In this document: positions 1 to 7,615 of the stretch, one piece after another | How the letters are laid out: each line of letters opens with the position of its first letter | Numbering within the stretch: position 1 is the stretch's first letter | Source of the DNA: Campylobacterales bacterium | Lineage (GTDB): Bacteria > Campylobacterota > Campylobacteria > Campylobacterales > Thiovulaceae | Direction: 5' to 3' | NCBI GenBank assembly: GCA_012963895.1 | Contig: DTUW01000043.1 | Span: 1-9,553, forward strand | DNA length: 9,553 nt | The notes under the pieces: model-generated | Databases searched by the model: none | What the model saw: the letters and a program-made list of their open reading frames with translations, nothing else | What the model was told of the DNA's origin: nothing | Position numbers and translations under genes: made by a program

Positions 1-200
1 ATAGAAGGATTTCAGAACTTGAAGAGAAAACGGATAGGAGAATATCCGAGTTGGAGACAAAGATGGAAAAGGAGGTAGCACTCCTTAGAGAAAATATCAA
101 AACTGAAATCCACAAAGCAATATCGACCCAAACAAAATGGTTTGTGGGTGGTGCTGGTGTTTTAGTAGTTCTCTTGAAACTCTTAGACAAATTACTATAA
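1..200 (+). CDS. Coiled-coil protein with hydrophobic C-terminus, upstream tandem copy (5'-truncated by window edge)
   Basis: An open frame entering from the left edge (first full codon at base 3) gives 65 residues and stops with TAA at 198-200. It contains the last 11-residue repeats (EEKTDRRISEL type), a linker of mixed charge, and a hydrophobic tail starting at WFVGGAG. It matches the last 65 residues of the complete gene at 211-738 in all but two positions (Thr for Ala after the repeats, and a final Leu for Phe), so the two are tandem paralogues. The start is outside the window, so its length and repeat number are unknown. Its stop is followed after 10 nt by the next gene, whose ribosome binding site fills that gap, which suggests one transcript. 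The function is not recognised. It is a real paralogue rather than a random fragment, because most nucleotide differences from the other copy are synonymous. Confidence 0.75.
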   Translation, partial: RRISELEEKTDRRISELETKMEKEVALLRENIKTEIHKAISTQTKWFVGGAGVLVVLLKLLDKLL

Positions 201-206
201 AGGAGG
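201..206 (+). promoter_or_regulatory. Ribosome binding site of the complete coiled-coil gene
   Basis: AGGAGG lies four bases ahead of the ATG at 211 and immediately after the stop codon of the upstream copy. It fixes the start of the second copy and leaves no room for a separate promoter between the paralogues. Confidence 0.75.
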
Positions 207-210
207 AAAG

Positions 211-738
211 ATGGATAAAACAAATATCGACGATGTCTATTTGGAGATGATATCGAAAGAAGCAGAAAAGATAGCAACCAAGTTTGCAGAACAGAAACAG
301 CTTACAGATAGCGAAATTCATACACTCGTTTTAAAAACTCAATACAACCATATCAACCACTTGGATAAAAAACTCGATGAAGTTACCCAGAGTGTAAAGA
401 ACCTAGAACACAAATTCGAAAAGTTGGAGGAGAAGACAGATAGAAGGCTAACCGAGTTGGAAAAGAACACGGATAGGAGACTATCTGAATTGGAGGAAAA
501 AACAGATAGAAGGATTTCGGAGTTGGAAGAGAAGACGGATAGAAGGATTTCAGAACTTGAAGAGAAAACGGATAGGAGAATATCCGAGTTAGAGGCAAAG
601 ATGGAAAAGGAGGTAGCACTCCTAAGAGAAAATATCAAAACTGAAATTCACAAAGCAATATCGACCCAAACAAAATGGTTTGTAGGTGGTGCTGGTGTTT
701 TAGTAGTTCTTTTAAAATTGTTAGATAAACTATTCTAA
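211..738 (+). CDS. Hendecad-repeat coiled-coil protein with C-terminal hydrophobic anchor, unknown function
   Basis: A 175-residue protein not recognised as a named family. Residues 1-45 form a charged, probably helical head. Residues 46-71 are coiled-coil-like. Residues 72-126 hold five 11-residue units of the form LEEKTDRR(I/L)SE. Residues 127-150 continue the helix, and residues 156-171 (WFVGGAGVLVVLLKLL) are hydrophobic enough for a short membrane segment or a membrane-lying helix, followed by DKLF. Inside each unit Leu, Thr and Ile/Leu fall 4-4-3 apart, as in hendecad coiled coils. There is no signal peptide, so the predicted shape is a cytoplasmic rod tethered by its C-terminus. The layout resembles the DUF1640 and Borrelia Bdr proteins, but this is only an architectural comparison. 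It lies 26 nt ahead of nuoJ and is probably co-transcribed with it. The start is set by AGGAGG at 201-206. Confidence 0.8.
   Translation: MDKTNIDDVYLEMISKEAEKIATKFAEQKQLTDSEIHTLVLKTQYNHINHLDKKLDEVTQSVKNLEHKFEKLEEKTDRRLTELEKNTDRRLSELEEKTDRRISELEEKTDRRISELEEKTDRRISELEAKMEKEVALLRENIKTEIHKAISTQTKWFVGGAGVLVVLLKLLDKLF
424..588 (+). repeat. Five tandem 33-bp units coding for an 11-residue coiled-coil repeat
   Basis: Five in-frame 33-bp units cover residues 72-126 of the coiled-coil protein. Units begin at 424, 457, 490, 523 and 556. Units 3 to 5 encode the same peptide (LEEKTDRRISE); the first two carry Leu instead of Ile, and unit 2 also has Lys-Asn instead of Glu-Lys. DNA differences between the units are mainly at third positions. 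Such arrays can change copy number by slippage or recombination in whole 11-residue steps without breaking the frame. Confidence 0.9.
539..738 (+). repeat. Direct repeat of bases 1-200 (tandem gene duplication, offset 538 bp)
   Basis: Bases 539-738 align without gaps to bases 1-200, including both stop codons. I count 13 mismatches over 200 bases by eye, of which about eight fall in the last 30 bases or so. Only two residues change. The repeat continues leftward beyond the window. It is a within-operon gene duplication; no inverted repeats or transposase frames border it. Confidence 0.9.
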
Positions 739-764
739 TATTTTATGAAAGGAGTTAAAGTAGT

Positions 765-1298
765 ATGGAGGTTATCGCCTTTTACACTTTTGCGATAGCT
801 ATTATCGCATCGTTTCTCATAGTTGTTACTTCAAAAAATGTTTTGTATTCGATGTCGGCTCTCGCTTCTGGAATGGTTCTAATTTCGGGGCTGTTCTTTT
901 TGCTGAATGCTGAGTTTTTGGGAGTTGTCCAAATTATTGTCTATACAGGTGCTGTAATTGCTCTCTATGCTTTTGCGATGATATTCTTTGATAGTGCCAA
1001 GGATGTAAAAGAGAGCAGAAGAAGTAGAGCTATATTTTTGCTATCTACATTCAGTTCAATTCTCTTAGTTCTTTTGATGACTATTCCGATGTCTTCTGAT
1101 GCTGTTTCAGCTCTCTATCCTATGCATCAAGATGTAGGCAATGCCCAAGATGTTGGAATGGTGCTATTTACAAAATATCTAATTCCGTTTGAAGTTGCTG
1201 CTGTAATGCTATTGGTAGCAATGGTTGGAGGTATAGTAATGGCTGGTAAAAAGATGGATAGATATTTAGGAAATGATAAGGAGGAAATATCAAAATGA
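765..1298 (+). CDS. nuoJ: NADH-quinone oxidoreductase (complex I) subunit J
   Basis: A membrane-arm subunit of respiratory complex I, lying between the quinone site and the antiporter-like subunits. The 177 residues contain about five hydrophobic segments. The diagnostic stretch is residues 54-68 (VVQIIVYTGAVIALY), matching the conserved third helix of NuoJ/ND6, which bends during coupling of quinone chemistry to proton movement. The start at 765 is preceded by AAAGGAG at 748-754. The end overlaps nuoK by four bases (ATGA), implying translational coupling. The length fits the family (E. coli NuoJ is about 184 residues). The preceding gene is a coiled-coil protein rather than nuoI, which is unexpected for this operon. 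Confidence 0.95.
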   Translation: MEVIAFYTFAIAIIASFLIVVTSKNVLYSMSALASGMVLISGLFFLLNAEFLGVVQIIVYTGAVIALYAFAMIFFDSAKDVKESRRSRAIFLLSTFSSILLVLLMTIPMSSDAVSALYPMHQDVGNAQDVGMVLFTKYLIPFEVAAVMLLVAMVGGIVMAGKKMDRYLGNDKEEISK

Positions 1299-1597
1299 TT
1301 ACTCTTGAAGACTATATAGTCCTCGCAACTCTTCTATTTATGATAGGACTTTATGGGGTCATTGTTCGGACAAATCTATTAATGCTCTTCTTTGCTACTG
1401 AAATAATGTTGAACTCTGTCAATATAGCCCTAGTAGCTATTTCCAACTATTACGAAGATTTGACAGGGCAGATGTTTGCATTTTTCATTATTGCAATCGC
1501 TGCAAGTGAGGTAGCTATCGGTTTAGGTCTTCTAATTCTCTGGTATAAGAGACACGGTAATATAGATTTAAATACTTTAAAATCTATGAAAGGTTAG
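1295..1597 (+). CDS. nuoK: NADH-quinone oxidoreductase (complex I) subunit K
   Basis: A small membrane-arm subunit with three helices, homologous to ND4L and MrpC, forming part of the central proton path beside NuoJ. The 100 residues match the usual length exactly. The two membrane glutamates essential in E. coli NuoK are at the same positions, Glu36 (FFATEIMLNSVN) and Glu72 (AIAASEVAIGLG). The start ATG overlaps the nuoJ stop, with AAGGAGG at 1278-1284 inside nuoJ as ribosome binding site. The stop is separated from nuoL by only three bases. Confidence 0.97.
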   Translation: MITLEDYIVLATLLFMIGLYGVIVRTNLLMLFFATEIMLNSVNIALVAISNYYEDLTGQMFAFFIIAIAASEVAIGLGLLILWYKRHGNIDLNTLKSMKG

Positions 1598-1600
1598 AAA

Positions 1601-3472
1601 ATGGAGCTATTTTTATATACCGCCCTTTTTGCTCCTCTGGCAGGTTCTCTTTTTGCTGGAATTTTTGGAGCTTCTCCTAAAAATATCATTACAGGGCTTG
1701 TAACCTCATCGCTAATTTTCCTCTCTTTTGTCTCTTCTCTTTTTCTTTTCGTCCATCTTTACAATGGAGGCGAAATAGTCCATGTGGAGATGATGGATTG
1801 GATAATGGCGGGGGATTTATCTGTTCCGTTTGGTTTCGTTGTAGATAATGTCTCTTCTACAATGATGTTGGTTGTAACTTTGGTTTCAACAGTAGTCCAT
1901 ATCTACTCAATGGGGTATATGGAACACGATAAGGGATTTAATCGGTTCTTTTCATACCTATCGGCTTTCGTCTTCTCTATGATGGTTCTTGTGATGAGTG
2001 ATAACTTCTTAGGACTATTCATAGGTTGGGAAGGTGTTGGACTCTGTTCATGGTTGCTAATTGGTTTCTGGTATCACAAAGAGTCAGCTACTTGGGCTGC
2101 TAATGAAGCCTTTATTATGAATAGAATTGCTGATTTAGGAATGTTGATAGGTATCTTTTTGATATATTGGAATTTTGGCTCTCTTCAATATGATGAGGTC
2201 TTTTCACAAGTTGCAGAAACTGATACTACTATTCTGACATGGATAGGAATTTTCCTATTTATTGGAGCAATGGGGAAATCGGCTCAATTCCCTCTACACA
2301 CTTGGTTAGCTGATGCGATGGAAGGTCCTACTCCTGTATCTGCTCTAATCCATGCTGCAACTATGGTTACCGCTGGGGTCTATCTTGTTATTAGAGCAAA
2401 CGAACTATATTCACTAATTCCAGAAGTTGGATACTTTATCGCCTCTCTCGGTGCTTTCGTAGCCTTCTTTGCTGCAACTATGGCACTTGTAAATAGAGAT
2501 ATTAAAAGGGTAATTGCATATTCAACCCTTTCACAACTTGGATATATGTTTGTCGCTGGCGGACTTGGAGCATATTGGATAGCTCTATTCCATTTGGCTA
2601 CCCATGCATTTTTCAAAGCTCTTCTATTCTTAGGTGCTGGTAATGTCATGCATGCTATGGACGACGAGCTAAATATTATGAAGATGGGTGGAATGAGAAA
2701 GGTAATGGGTTGGACAGCTATCCTAATGATTGTTGCTTCTCTCGCCCTTGCTGGTATCTATCCATTTGCAGGTTTCTTCTCCAAAGATAAGATATTGGAG
2801 GTTGCTTTTGATAGTAACCACTATATTTTATGGGGTGTTCTCTGGGTAACTGCTGGACTAACTGCCTTCTATTCGTTCAGAGTTGTTATGCTTGTATTCT
2901 TCGGAAAAGAGAGATATAAAGATTTTGGATTCCACCCTCATGAAGCTCATAAATTTATGTTGTGGGCTATGTCTCCTCTCGCAGTTCTAGCAATTATCGC
3001 TGGTTTCTTTGAGCATCAGTTCTATAATTTTGTTACTGGTGTTTTACCTCACTACAACTTTTCAGAAGAAATACACCATGTTGTAGGACAACTTATCTTA
3101 GTAACCACTGGAATTGCTCTAACTGGTATCGGTATTGCTGTATTTTCCAATATGTATCGGGAGGGAGTGTTCTCTACGGTCTTACAAAACAATTTCATAT
3201 ATAGATTTTTGGATAACCAATGGTATATTCCAAAGATTTACGATGAGGTTTTTGCAAAACCATATATAGAATTATCAACTCTGTTGTGGAATAGGGTTGA
3301 TGTAAAAATAGTTGATGCAACAGTTGATGGAATAGCTAAATTCCTACATACAACAGGCGAAAAGACCAGAGGAATGCAGAGCGGAAACCTCTCTCATATG
3401 TTGAGATGGGTGGTAGCTGGATTCACTCTACTTCTTGTCCTAGCTGTTGTCTATACCTACTATTCGATATAA
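1601..3472 (+). CDS. nuoL: NADH-quinone oxidoreductase (complex I) subunit L
   Basis: The distal antiporter-like proton channel of complex I. At 623 residues it is close to E. coli NuoL (613). Family signatures include GWEGVGLCSWLLIGFW around residue 144 and GKSAQFPLHTWLADAMEGP around 225-243. Key charged residues are present: Glu144, Asp178, Lys226 (equivalent of E. coli Lys229), His251 and Lys395 in GFFSKDKI (equivalent of Lys399). The C-terminus has the extra amphipathic stretch expected for the long lateral helix that ties NuoL to NuoM and NuoN, then a final hydrophobic helix near residues 600-622. It starts three bases after nuoK, with GAAAGG at 1588-1593 as a modest ribosome binding site. 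Confidence 0.97.
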   Translation: MELFLYTALFAPLAGSLFAGIFGASPKNIITGLVTSSLIFLSFVSSLFLFVHLYNGGEIVHVEMMDWIMAGDLSVPFGFVVDNVSSTMMLVVTLVSTVVHIYSMGYMEHDKGFNRFFSYLSAFVFSMMVLVMSDNFLGLFIGWEGVGLCSWLLIGFWYHKESATWAANEAFIMNRIADLGMLIGIFLIYWNFGSLQYDEVFSQVAETDTTILTWIGIFLFIGAMGKSAQFPLHTWLADAMEGPTPVSALIHAATMVTAGVYLVIRANELYSLIPEVGYFIASLGAFVAFFAATMALVNRDIKRVIAYSTLSQLGYMFVAGGLGAYWIALFHLATHAFFKALLFLGAGNVMHAMDDELNIMKMGGMRKVMGWTAILMIVASLALAGIYPFAGFFSKDKILEVAFDSNHYILWGVLWVTAGLTAFYSFRVVMLVFFGKERYKDFGFHPHEAHKFMLWAMSPLAVLAIIAGFFEHQFYNFVTGVLPHYNFSEEIHHVVGQLILVTTGIALTGIGIAVFSNMYREGVFSTVLQNNFIYRFLDNQWYIPKIYDEVFAKPYIELSTLLWNRVDVKIVDATVDGIAKFLHTTGEKTRGMQSGNLSHMLRWVVAGFTLLLVLAVVYTYYSI

Positions 3473-3486
3473 GGAGTATTTAGAAG

Positions 3487-5016
3487 ATGGAACACATTCT
3501 ATCCATTCTGATATTTTTTCCGGCTATTGCCGGAGTTCTCGGTTTTTTGATAAATAGAGACGGTATTAGGATTTATGCAATCACCATAACTATGCTTGAA
3601 TTTCTAATATCTCTTGTGTTGTGGTTTCAATTTGATAGTTCCCAAATTGGGATTCAATTCGTTGAAAACATTCCTCTAATCCCTGAGTTTGGAGTTGGTT
3701 ACTTTCTAGGACTTGATGGAATTTCCCTATTTTTGGTAGTCCTTACAACTTTCATGACAATGATTGGGATTGTCTCAATCCCTGAAAACACTAAGGACAT
3801 GAGGGAACTACTGCTAACCCTTCTATTTCTAGAAACGACTATGGTAGGGGTATTTGTAGCTCTTGATGCTATTCTGTTCTATATCTTTTGGGAGTTATCT
3901 CTTGTTCCAATGTTGTATATTATTGGACATTGGGGAGGAGAGAAGAGAATATATGCATCTATAAAATTCTTTCTATATACCTTCGCAGGTTCTCTAATTA
4001 TGCTAATTGGTATGCTTGTAATGGCATATCTCTATTTCCAAGCCACAGGAATTTGGAGCTTCAACCTCTTAGAATGGTATAGACTTCAACTACCAGTAGA
4101 TTACCAACTATGGCTATTTGGAGCATTTTTCCTTGGATTTGCTATAAAAGTTCCAATGTTTCCATTCCATACTTGGCTACCGTATGCTCACGGACAAGCT
4201 CCAACAGTTGGTTCTGTAATTTTGGCAGCTATCCTTTTGAAAATGGGAACTTACGGATTTATCCGTTTCTCGCTTCCTCTATATCCTGATGCATCTGTAT
4301 ATTTCATCACTCCGGTGGCTATTCTATCTATCATCATGGTTATCTATACCGCAATGGTCGCCTATGCTCAAAAAGATATTAAACAGCTTGTAGCCTACTC
4401 CTCCATCTCCCATATGGGTGTAGTGATGTTAGGTATTTTTGCCCTCAATCCAGAAGGAATTACAGGTTCTATATTTTTGATGATTTCTCACGGAATTGTT
4501 TCAGGAGCTCTATTCCTTCTGGTTGGAGTTATCTATGAGCGAAAACATACTAAGATGATGAGTGAGTTTGGAGGACTTGCCTCAGTAATGCCTCGATATG
4601 CTCTAATCTTTGGAATTATGATGATGGCATCTGTTGGATTGCCTCTAACTATCGGTTTTGTTGGTGAATTCCTCTCCTTTGTAGGGTTCTACAAAATATC
4701 TCATGTAATGACTATACTTGGTGGGACTGCTGTAATAGTCGGAGCTATCTATATGTTAGGTGCATATAAAAAGACCTTCTTTGGACAAGTTACCAAAGAG
4801 GAAAACAGAAAATTATCCGACCTAAATTTTAGAGAGTATGCCACTCTAATTCCTCTAACTCTTTTAGTAATATTTTTAGGTGTCTATCCTAAACCTGTAT
4901 TGGAACCTGTTGATAAATCTGTAAAAGCAGTAGTTTCAATTATGCACCAGAAAGCTATTACAGAAGAGGGGAAAAATACCATTCCTCTAATCGATTTGAG
5001 TAAGGAGATTAAATAA
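3487..5016 (+). CDS. nuoM: NADH-quinone oxidoreductase (complex I) subunit M
   Basis: The middle antiporter-like proton channel of complex I, homologous to ND4 and MrpD. The 509 residues match E. coli NuoM in length. The channel residues are present: Glu136 in YIFWELSLVPM (E. coli Glu144), Lys221 in AIKVPMFPFHTWLP (E. coli Lys234) and Lys252 in ILLKMGTYGF (E. coli Lys265). The ribosome binding site AAGGAG at 3471-3476 overlaps the nuoL stop codon, so re-initiation after nuoL is likely. The stop shares one base with the nuoN start. Confidence 0.97.
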   Translation: MEHILSILIFFPAIAGVLGFLINRDGIRIYAITITMLEFLISLVLWFQFDSSQIGIQFVENIPLIPEFGVGYFLGLDGISLFLVVLTTFMTMIGIVSIPENTKDMRELLLTLLFLETTMVGVFVALDAILFYIFWELSLVPMLYIIGHWGGEKRIYASIKFFLYTFAGSLIMLIGMLVMAYLYFQATGIWSFNLLEWYRLQLPVDYQLWLFGAFFLGFAIKVPMFPFHTWLPYAHGQAPTVGSVILAAILLKMGTYGFIRFSLPLYPDASVYFITPVAILSIIMVIYTAMVAYAQKDIKQLVAYSSISHMGVVMLGIFALNPEGITGSIFLMISHGIVSGALFLLVGVIYERKHTKMMSEFGGLASVMPRYALIFGIMMMASVGLPLTIGFVGEFLSFVGFYKISHVMTILGGTAVIVGAIYMLGAYKKTFFGQVTKEENRKLSDLNFREYATLIPLTLLVIFLGVYPKPVLEPVDKSVKAVVSIMHQKAITEEGKNTIPLIDLSKEIK

Positions 5017-6506
5017 TGTTGGAAAAAATTACAATTCCTTTGGAGGCTCTCAACCTCCCTACTCTTATTCCTATGCTTATAGCGGTGGCTGGGGGGCTTA
5101 CTATTCTTGTGGTAGACCTATTTAAAAAGGATTTGGATAAGTCCCTCTATATTGTCCTTTCAATTCTATTCCTCACAATGGATTTAGGGGCAGTATTCGA
5201 TTTGGAACTAAACCAACGGGGCTTTTTCAATGTGATGCTAATTGATGGTATCGCGGTAATATCCCAAATTGTAATGATTATCGCCTCTGGGCTATTTATT
5301 CTATTTGCCTTCTCCTCTCAAAGATTTCACGAGTATCGGTATCCAGAGTTTTTCGCACTCTTTCTATTTATGACTGCTGGTTTCCAATTTATGGTTGCTA
5401 GTGATAATCTGATTCTCATCTTTGTAGGGCTTGAAACTGCTTCACTCTCTCTCTATACTATGATGGTGCTTCACAATAAAGATAAATCTTTTGAAGCAGC
5501 TATCAAATATTTCACAATGGGGGCTATGGCAGCCGGTTTCTATGCTTTTTCAGCTATGGTTTTCTATGGACTTACTGGCAGTGTGGAGCTATACAAAATA
5601 TTTGAAGTGCTTCACATGAGAGGCTTTGAACCTATGATTTTGGTTTTAGTAGCCTCTATCGCTATGTTAGTCTCTTTCGGTTTCAAACTTGCAGTAGTTC
5701 CATTCCATACTTGGGGACCTGATGTATATGAAGGTTCATCGGCAGCTCTCGCTGGATATATTTCAGTAGTTCCGAAAGTGGCTGGATTTGTAGTGGTAAT
5801 CAGAATCTTTGAAGGGCTTATCAATCTCGGAATAGATTGGATAGAGTATATCCTCTATGGTATAGTGGTTCTGACTATGACATTGGCAAATATTTGGGCT
5901 TTGGTTCAAAACGATGTTAAAAGAATGTTAGCCTACTCCTCTATCTCTCATGCAGGTTTTGTAATGGCTGCTATTATGATTGGAACTACACAAGCTAATA
6001 GCGGTATTTTCCTCTACTGGATTCTATTTGCATTTACCAATCTTGGTGCTTTTGCTATGTTGTGGGTCTCTCATAAAAGAGATGCTAAGTATCATGAGAG
6101 ATTTGACCACCCATTTGAGAAGTTCTCTGGTATGGTGCGACTTATGCCTGTTGGTGCTGTGATGATGGGGTTGTTTATGATAACTCTTGCGGGAGTTCCT
6201 CCATTCTCCATCTTCTGGGGCAAAGTCTATCTAATATCTTCGGCAGTAAATGCTGGATATATAGTCCTCGCCATAATTATGGTTCTCAATAGTGCAATCG
6301 CTGCATACTACTATCTAAAATTGGTTGTCCATATGTTCCTAAAAGAACCTATTACAGGTAGAGATGGCTCTGTCTATATGGCTAATGCTTCTACATCTTT
6401 AAAAGTTGTTTTAGGAATTGCTGCATTCTTTACTATTGCTTCTATCTTCTTTGTCTCTCCAATTTTAGACTTCACCTCTTTCTATATGGCGATGAGTGGA
6501 TTCTAA
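5016..6506 (+). CDS. nuoN: NADH-quinone oxidoreductase (complex I) subunit N
   Basis: The proximal antiporter-like proton channel, homologous to ND2, and the last gene of this nuo operon. The 496 residues are near the usual length. Visible motifs are Glu140 in LIFVGLETASLSLYTM (equivalent of E. coli Glu133) and Lys224 in FGFKLAVVPFHTWGPDVYEG. A polar helix motif near NDVKRMLAYSSISHAG is also conserved. The start overlaps the nuoM stop as TAATG, with TAAGGAG at 5001-5007. The stop codon lies in a hairpin that may end the transcript. The next gene runs on the opposite strand with only 25 bases between the two coding regions. Confidence 0.97.
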   Translation: MLEKITIPLEALNLPTLIPMLIAVAGGLTILVVDLFKKDLDKSLYIVLSILFLTMDLGAVFDLELNQRGFFNVMLIDGIAVISQIVMIIASGLFILFAFSSQRFHEYRYPEFFALFLFMTAGFQFMVASDNLILIFVGLETASLSLYTMMVLHNKDKSFEAAIKYFTMGAMAAGFYAFSAMVFYGLTGSVELYKIFEVLHMRGFEPMILVLVASIAMLVSFGFKLAVVPFHTWGPDVYEGSSAALAGYISVVPKVAGFVVVIRIFEGLINLGIDWIEYILYGIVVLTMTLANIWALVQNDVKRMLAYSSISHAGFVMAAIMIGTTQANSGIFLYWILFAFTNLGAFAMLWVSHKRDAKYHERFDHPFEKFSGMVRLMPVGAVMMGLFMITLAGVPPFSIFWGKVYLISSAVNAGYIVLAIIMVLNSAIAAYYYLKLVVHMFLKEPITGRDGSVYMANASTSLKVVLGIAAFFTIASIFFVSPILDFTSFYMAMSGF

Positions 6507-6522
6507 TCCACTCTCGATTTTT
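6494..6522 (+). terminator. Probable intrinsic terminator of the nuo operon
   Basis: An 8-bp perfect stem (6494-6501 with 6506-6513) has a TCTA loop and contains the nuoN TAA stop at its loop edge. It is followed after four bases by five Ts (6518-6522). The gap before the T run and the short T run make it a moderate rather than strong terminator. Confidence 0.5.
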
Positions 6523-6546
6523 GGGATAGAGCTATATTCTATCCCA
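6522..6546. other. Second inverted repeat in the nuoN/nrdB convergence, enclosing the nrdB stop
   Basis: A 9-bp perfect stem (6522-6530 with 6538-6546) has a seven-base loop that includes the nrdB stop codon (6532-6534 on the - strand). No T run follows the stem on either strand, so it is not a standard intrinsic terminator for nrdB. It could protect the 3' end of the mRNA or help factor-dependent termination; this is inference. Confidence 0.5.
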
Positions 6547-7584
6547 CCCCTCTTCAAAGTGCAAACTTCCCTTAGTGTAATTAGTTACATTGCCCTCAAA
6601 AAAGTTGGTTCTCTGGTCGTTGAATTTTGCAAAGTCATCTACCCATTTAAGTGGATTTTCTCGAACTGGATATATAGGTTTCAATTTCACCTTTTGTAAT
6701 CTTTGATTGGCAAGGTATTTGATATATTCCTCTATCAACTGGTCTGTTAGACTCAAAATCTCTCCGCCAGTGATATATTTCCCCCAACTCGCTTCAAGCT
6801 CTACCGCCTGTCTAAACATCTCCTCCACCTCATCGGTAAGCTTAGGGGTGAATAGTTCCGGTCTCTCCTTTTGTAAGTCTCTTATCATATTCTGATATAT
6901 CAGTAGATGGGTTACCTCATCTCTTTGAATAAATCGAATCATTTGAGAGCTACCCAACATCTTTCCACTCTTTGCAAGAGCATAGATATATGCAAATCCA
7001 CTATAAAAGTAGATACCTTCTAGAATCTGATTGGCGAATAGAGATTTTATAAAGTTATGAGGGGTTGGATTTTTTGCTAAATCCTCATAGACCTTAGCAA
7101 TCGCATCATTTTTAGATTTCAATTTCATATCTTTTCGCCAAAGTTGGTATATCTCATCGGTATTAGTGGAGATACTATCAACCATAACTGCATAAGATTG
7201 AGAGTGGAGAGCCTCCTCAAAAGATTGGCGGACTAAGATGAGGTTGATTTCAGGGGCGGTAATATATGGATTGATATTGTCAATAATATTGTTAGTTTGA
7301 AGGCTGTCCATAAATATCAATTGAGCCAAAGCCTTATCATATGCCTCTTTCTCTCGTGGAGTGAGATTCTCTTTATAATCCTTAACATCTCCACTCATAT
7401 TTACCTCTGCTGGAAACCAAGTATTTTTTAACATCACCTCCCACAAGTTATATGCCCATTGATACTTAATGTCATTTAGCTCAAAAATACCTGTTGGATT
7501 TCCTCCAAAAATCTTTCTATCTTTTGTAATTTCTCTACTATCAGGGTTATAAATCTTCTTTTTATCTACTATGGAGTTTTCCAT
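6532..7584 (-). CDS. nrdB: Class I ribonucleoside-diphosphate reductase, beta (radical-generating) subunit
   Basis: The small subunit of ribonucleotide reductase, holding the dimetal centre and tyrosyl radical used by NrdA to convert ribonucleoside diphosphates to deoxyribonucleotides in the cytoplasm. The 350 residues show all six metal ligands at E. coli spacing: Asp93, Glu124, His127, Glu189, Glu223 and His226. Tyr131 sits in EALHSQSY, the position of the radical Tyr122 of E. coli R2, so a tyrosyl-radical enzyme is expected rather than a class Ic (Phe) form. The start ATG at 7584 follows AGAAGGGG at 7590-7597. It is 53 bases downstream of queD on the same strand, and a possible promoter lies in that gap. 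nrdA is not in the window. Confidence 0.95.
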   Translation of the reverse strand: MENSIVDKKKIYNPDSREITKDRKIFGGNPTGIFELNDIKYQWAYNLWEVMLKNTWFPAEVNMSGDVKDYKENLTPREKEAYDKALAQLIFMDSLQTNNIIDNINPYITAPEINLILVRQSFEEALHSQSYAVMVDSISTNTDEIYQLWRKDMKLKSKNDAIAKVYEDLAKNPTPHNFIKSLFANQILEGIYFYSGFAYIYALAKSGKMLGSSQMIRFIQRDEVTHLLIYQNMIRDLQKERPELFTPKLTDEVEEMFRQAVELEASWGKYITGGEILSLTDQLIEEYIKYLANQRLQKVKLKPIYPVRENPLKWVDDFAKFNDQRTNFFEGNVTNYTKGSLHFEEGWDRI

Positions 7585-7589
7585 TCTAT

Positions 7590-7613
7590 CCCCTTCTCTA
7601 AATTTAGGAGGGG
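7590..7613 (-). promoter_or_regulatory. nrdB leader hairpin covering the ribosome binding site
   Basis: In the mRNA sense, CCCCTCCT (7613-7606) can pair with AGAAGGGG (7597-7590) across an eight-base loop, with one C-A mismatch in eight pairs. The downstream arm is the nrdB ribosome binding site, ending five bases before the ATG. The upstream arm includes CCTCCT, the same core as the anti-Shine-Dalgarno end of 16S rRNA. The pairing would hide the site; regulation is inferred, not shown. Confidence 0.4.
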
Positions 7614-7615
7614 TA

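Noticed and set aside
1..200. Upstream coiled-coil copy as a pseudogene
   Set aside because: It is cut only by the window edge. The visible frame is intact and its differences from the complete copy are mostly synonymous.
424..588. CRISPR-like array of regularly spaced repeats
   Set aside because: The units are contiguous with no unique spacers and lie in frame within a coding sequence; they encode an amino acid repeat.
339..638. Long open frames on the - strand opposite the coiled-coil repeats
   Set aside because: They arise because the 33-bp repeat lacks stops in other frames. The translations are Ser/Leu/Phe-rich repeats with no start signal and mirror the real + strand gene.
739..764. 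Insertion sequence or attachment site between the coiled-coil gene and nuoJ
   Set aside because: The 26 bases hold only an AT-rich stretch and the nuoJ ribosome binding site, with no terminal inverted repeats or target duplication visible.
6496..6699. Small + strand frame after nuoN
   Set aside because: It lies almost wholly opposite the well-supported nrdB gene, has no ribosome binding site and shows no recognisable domain.
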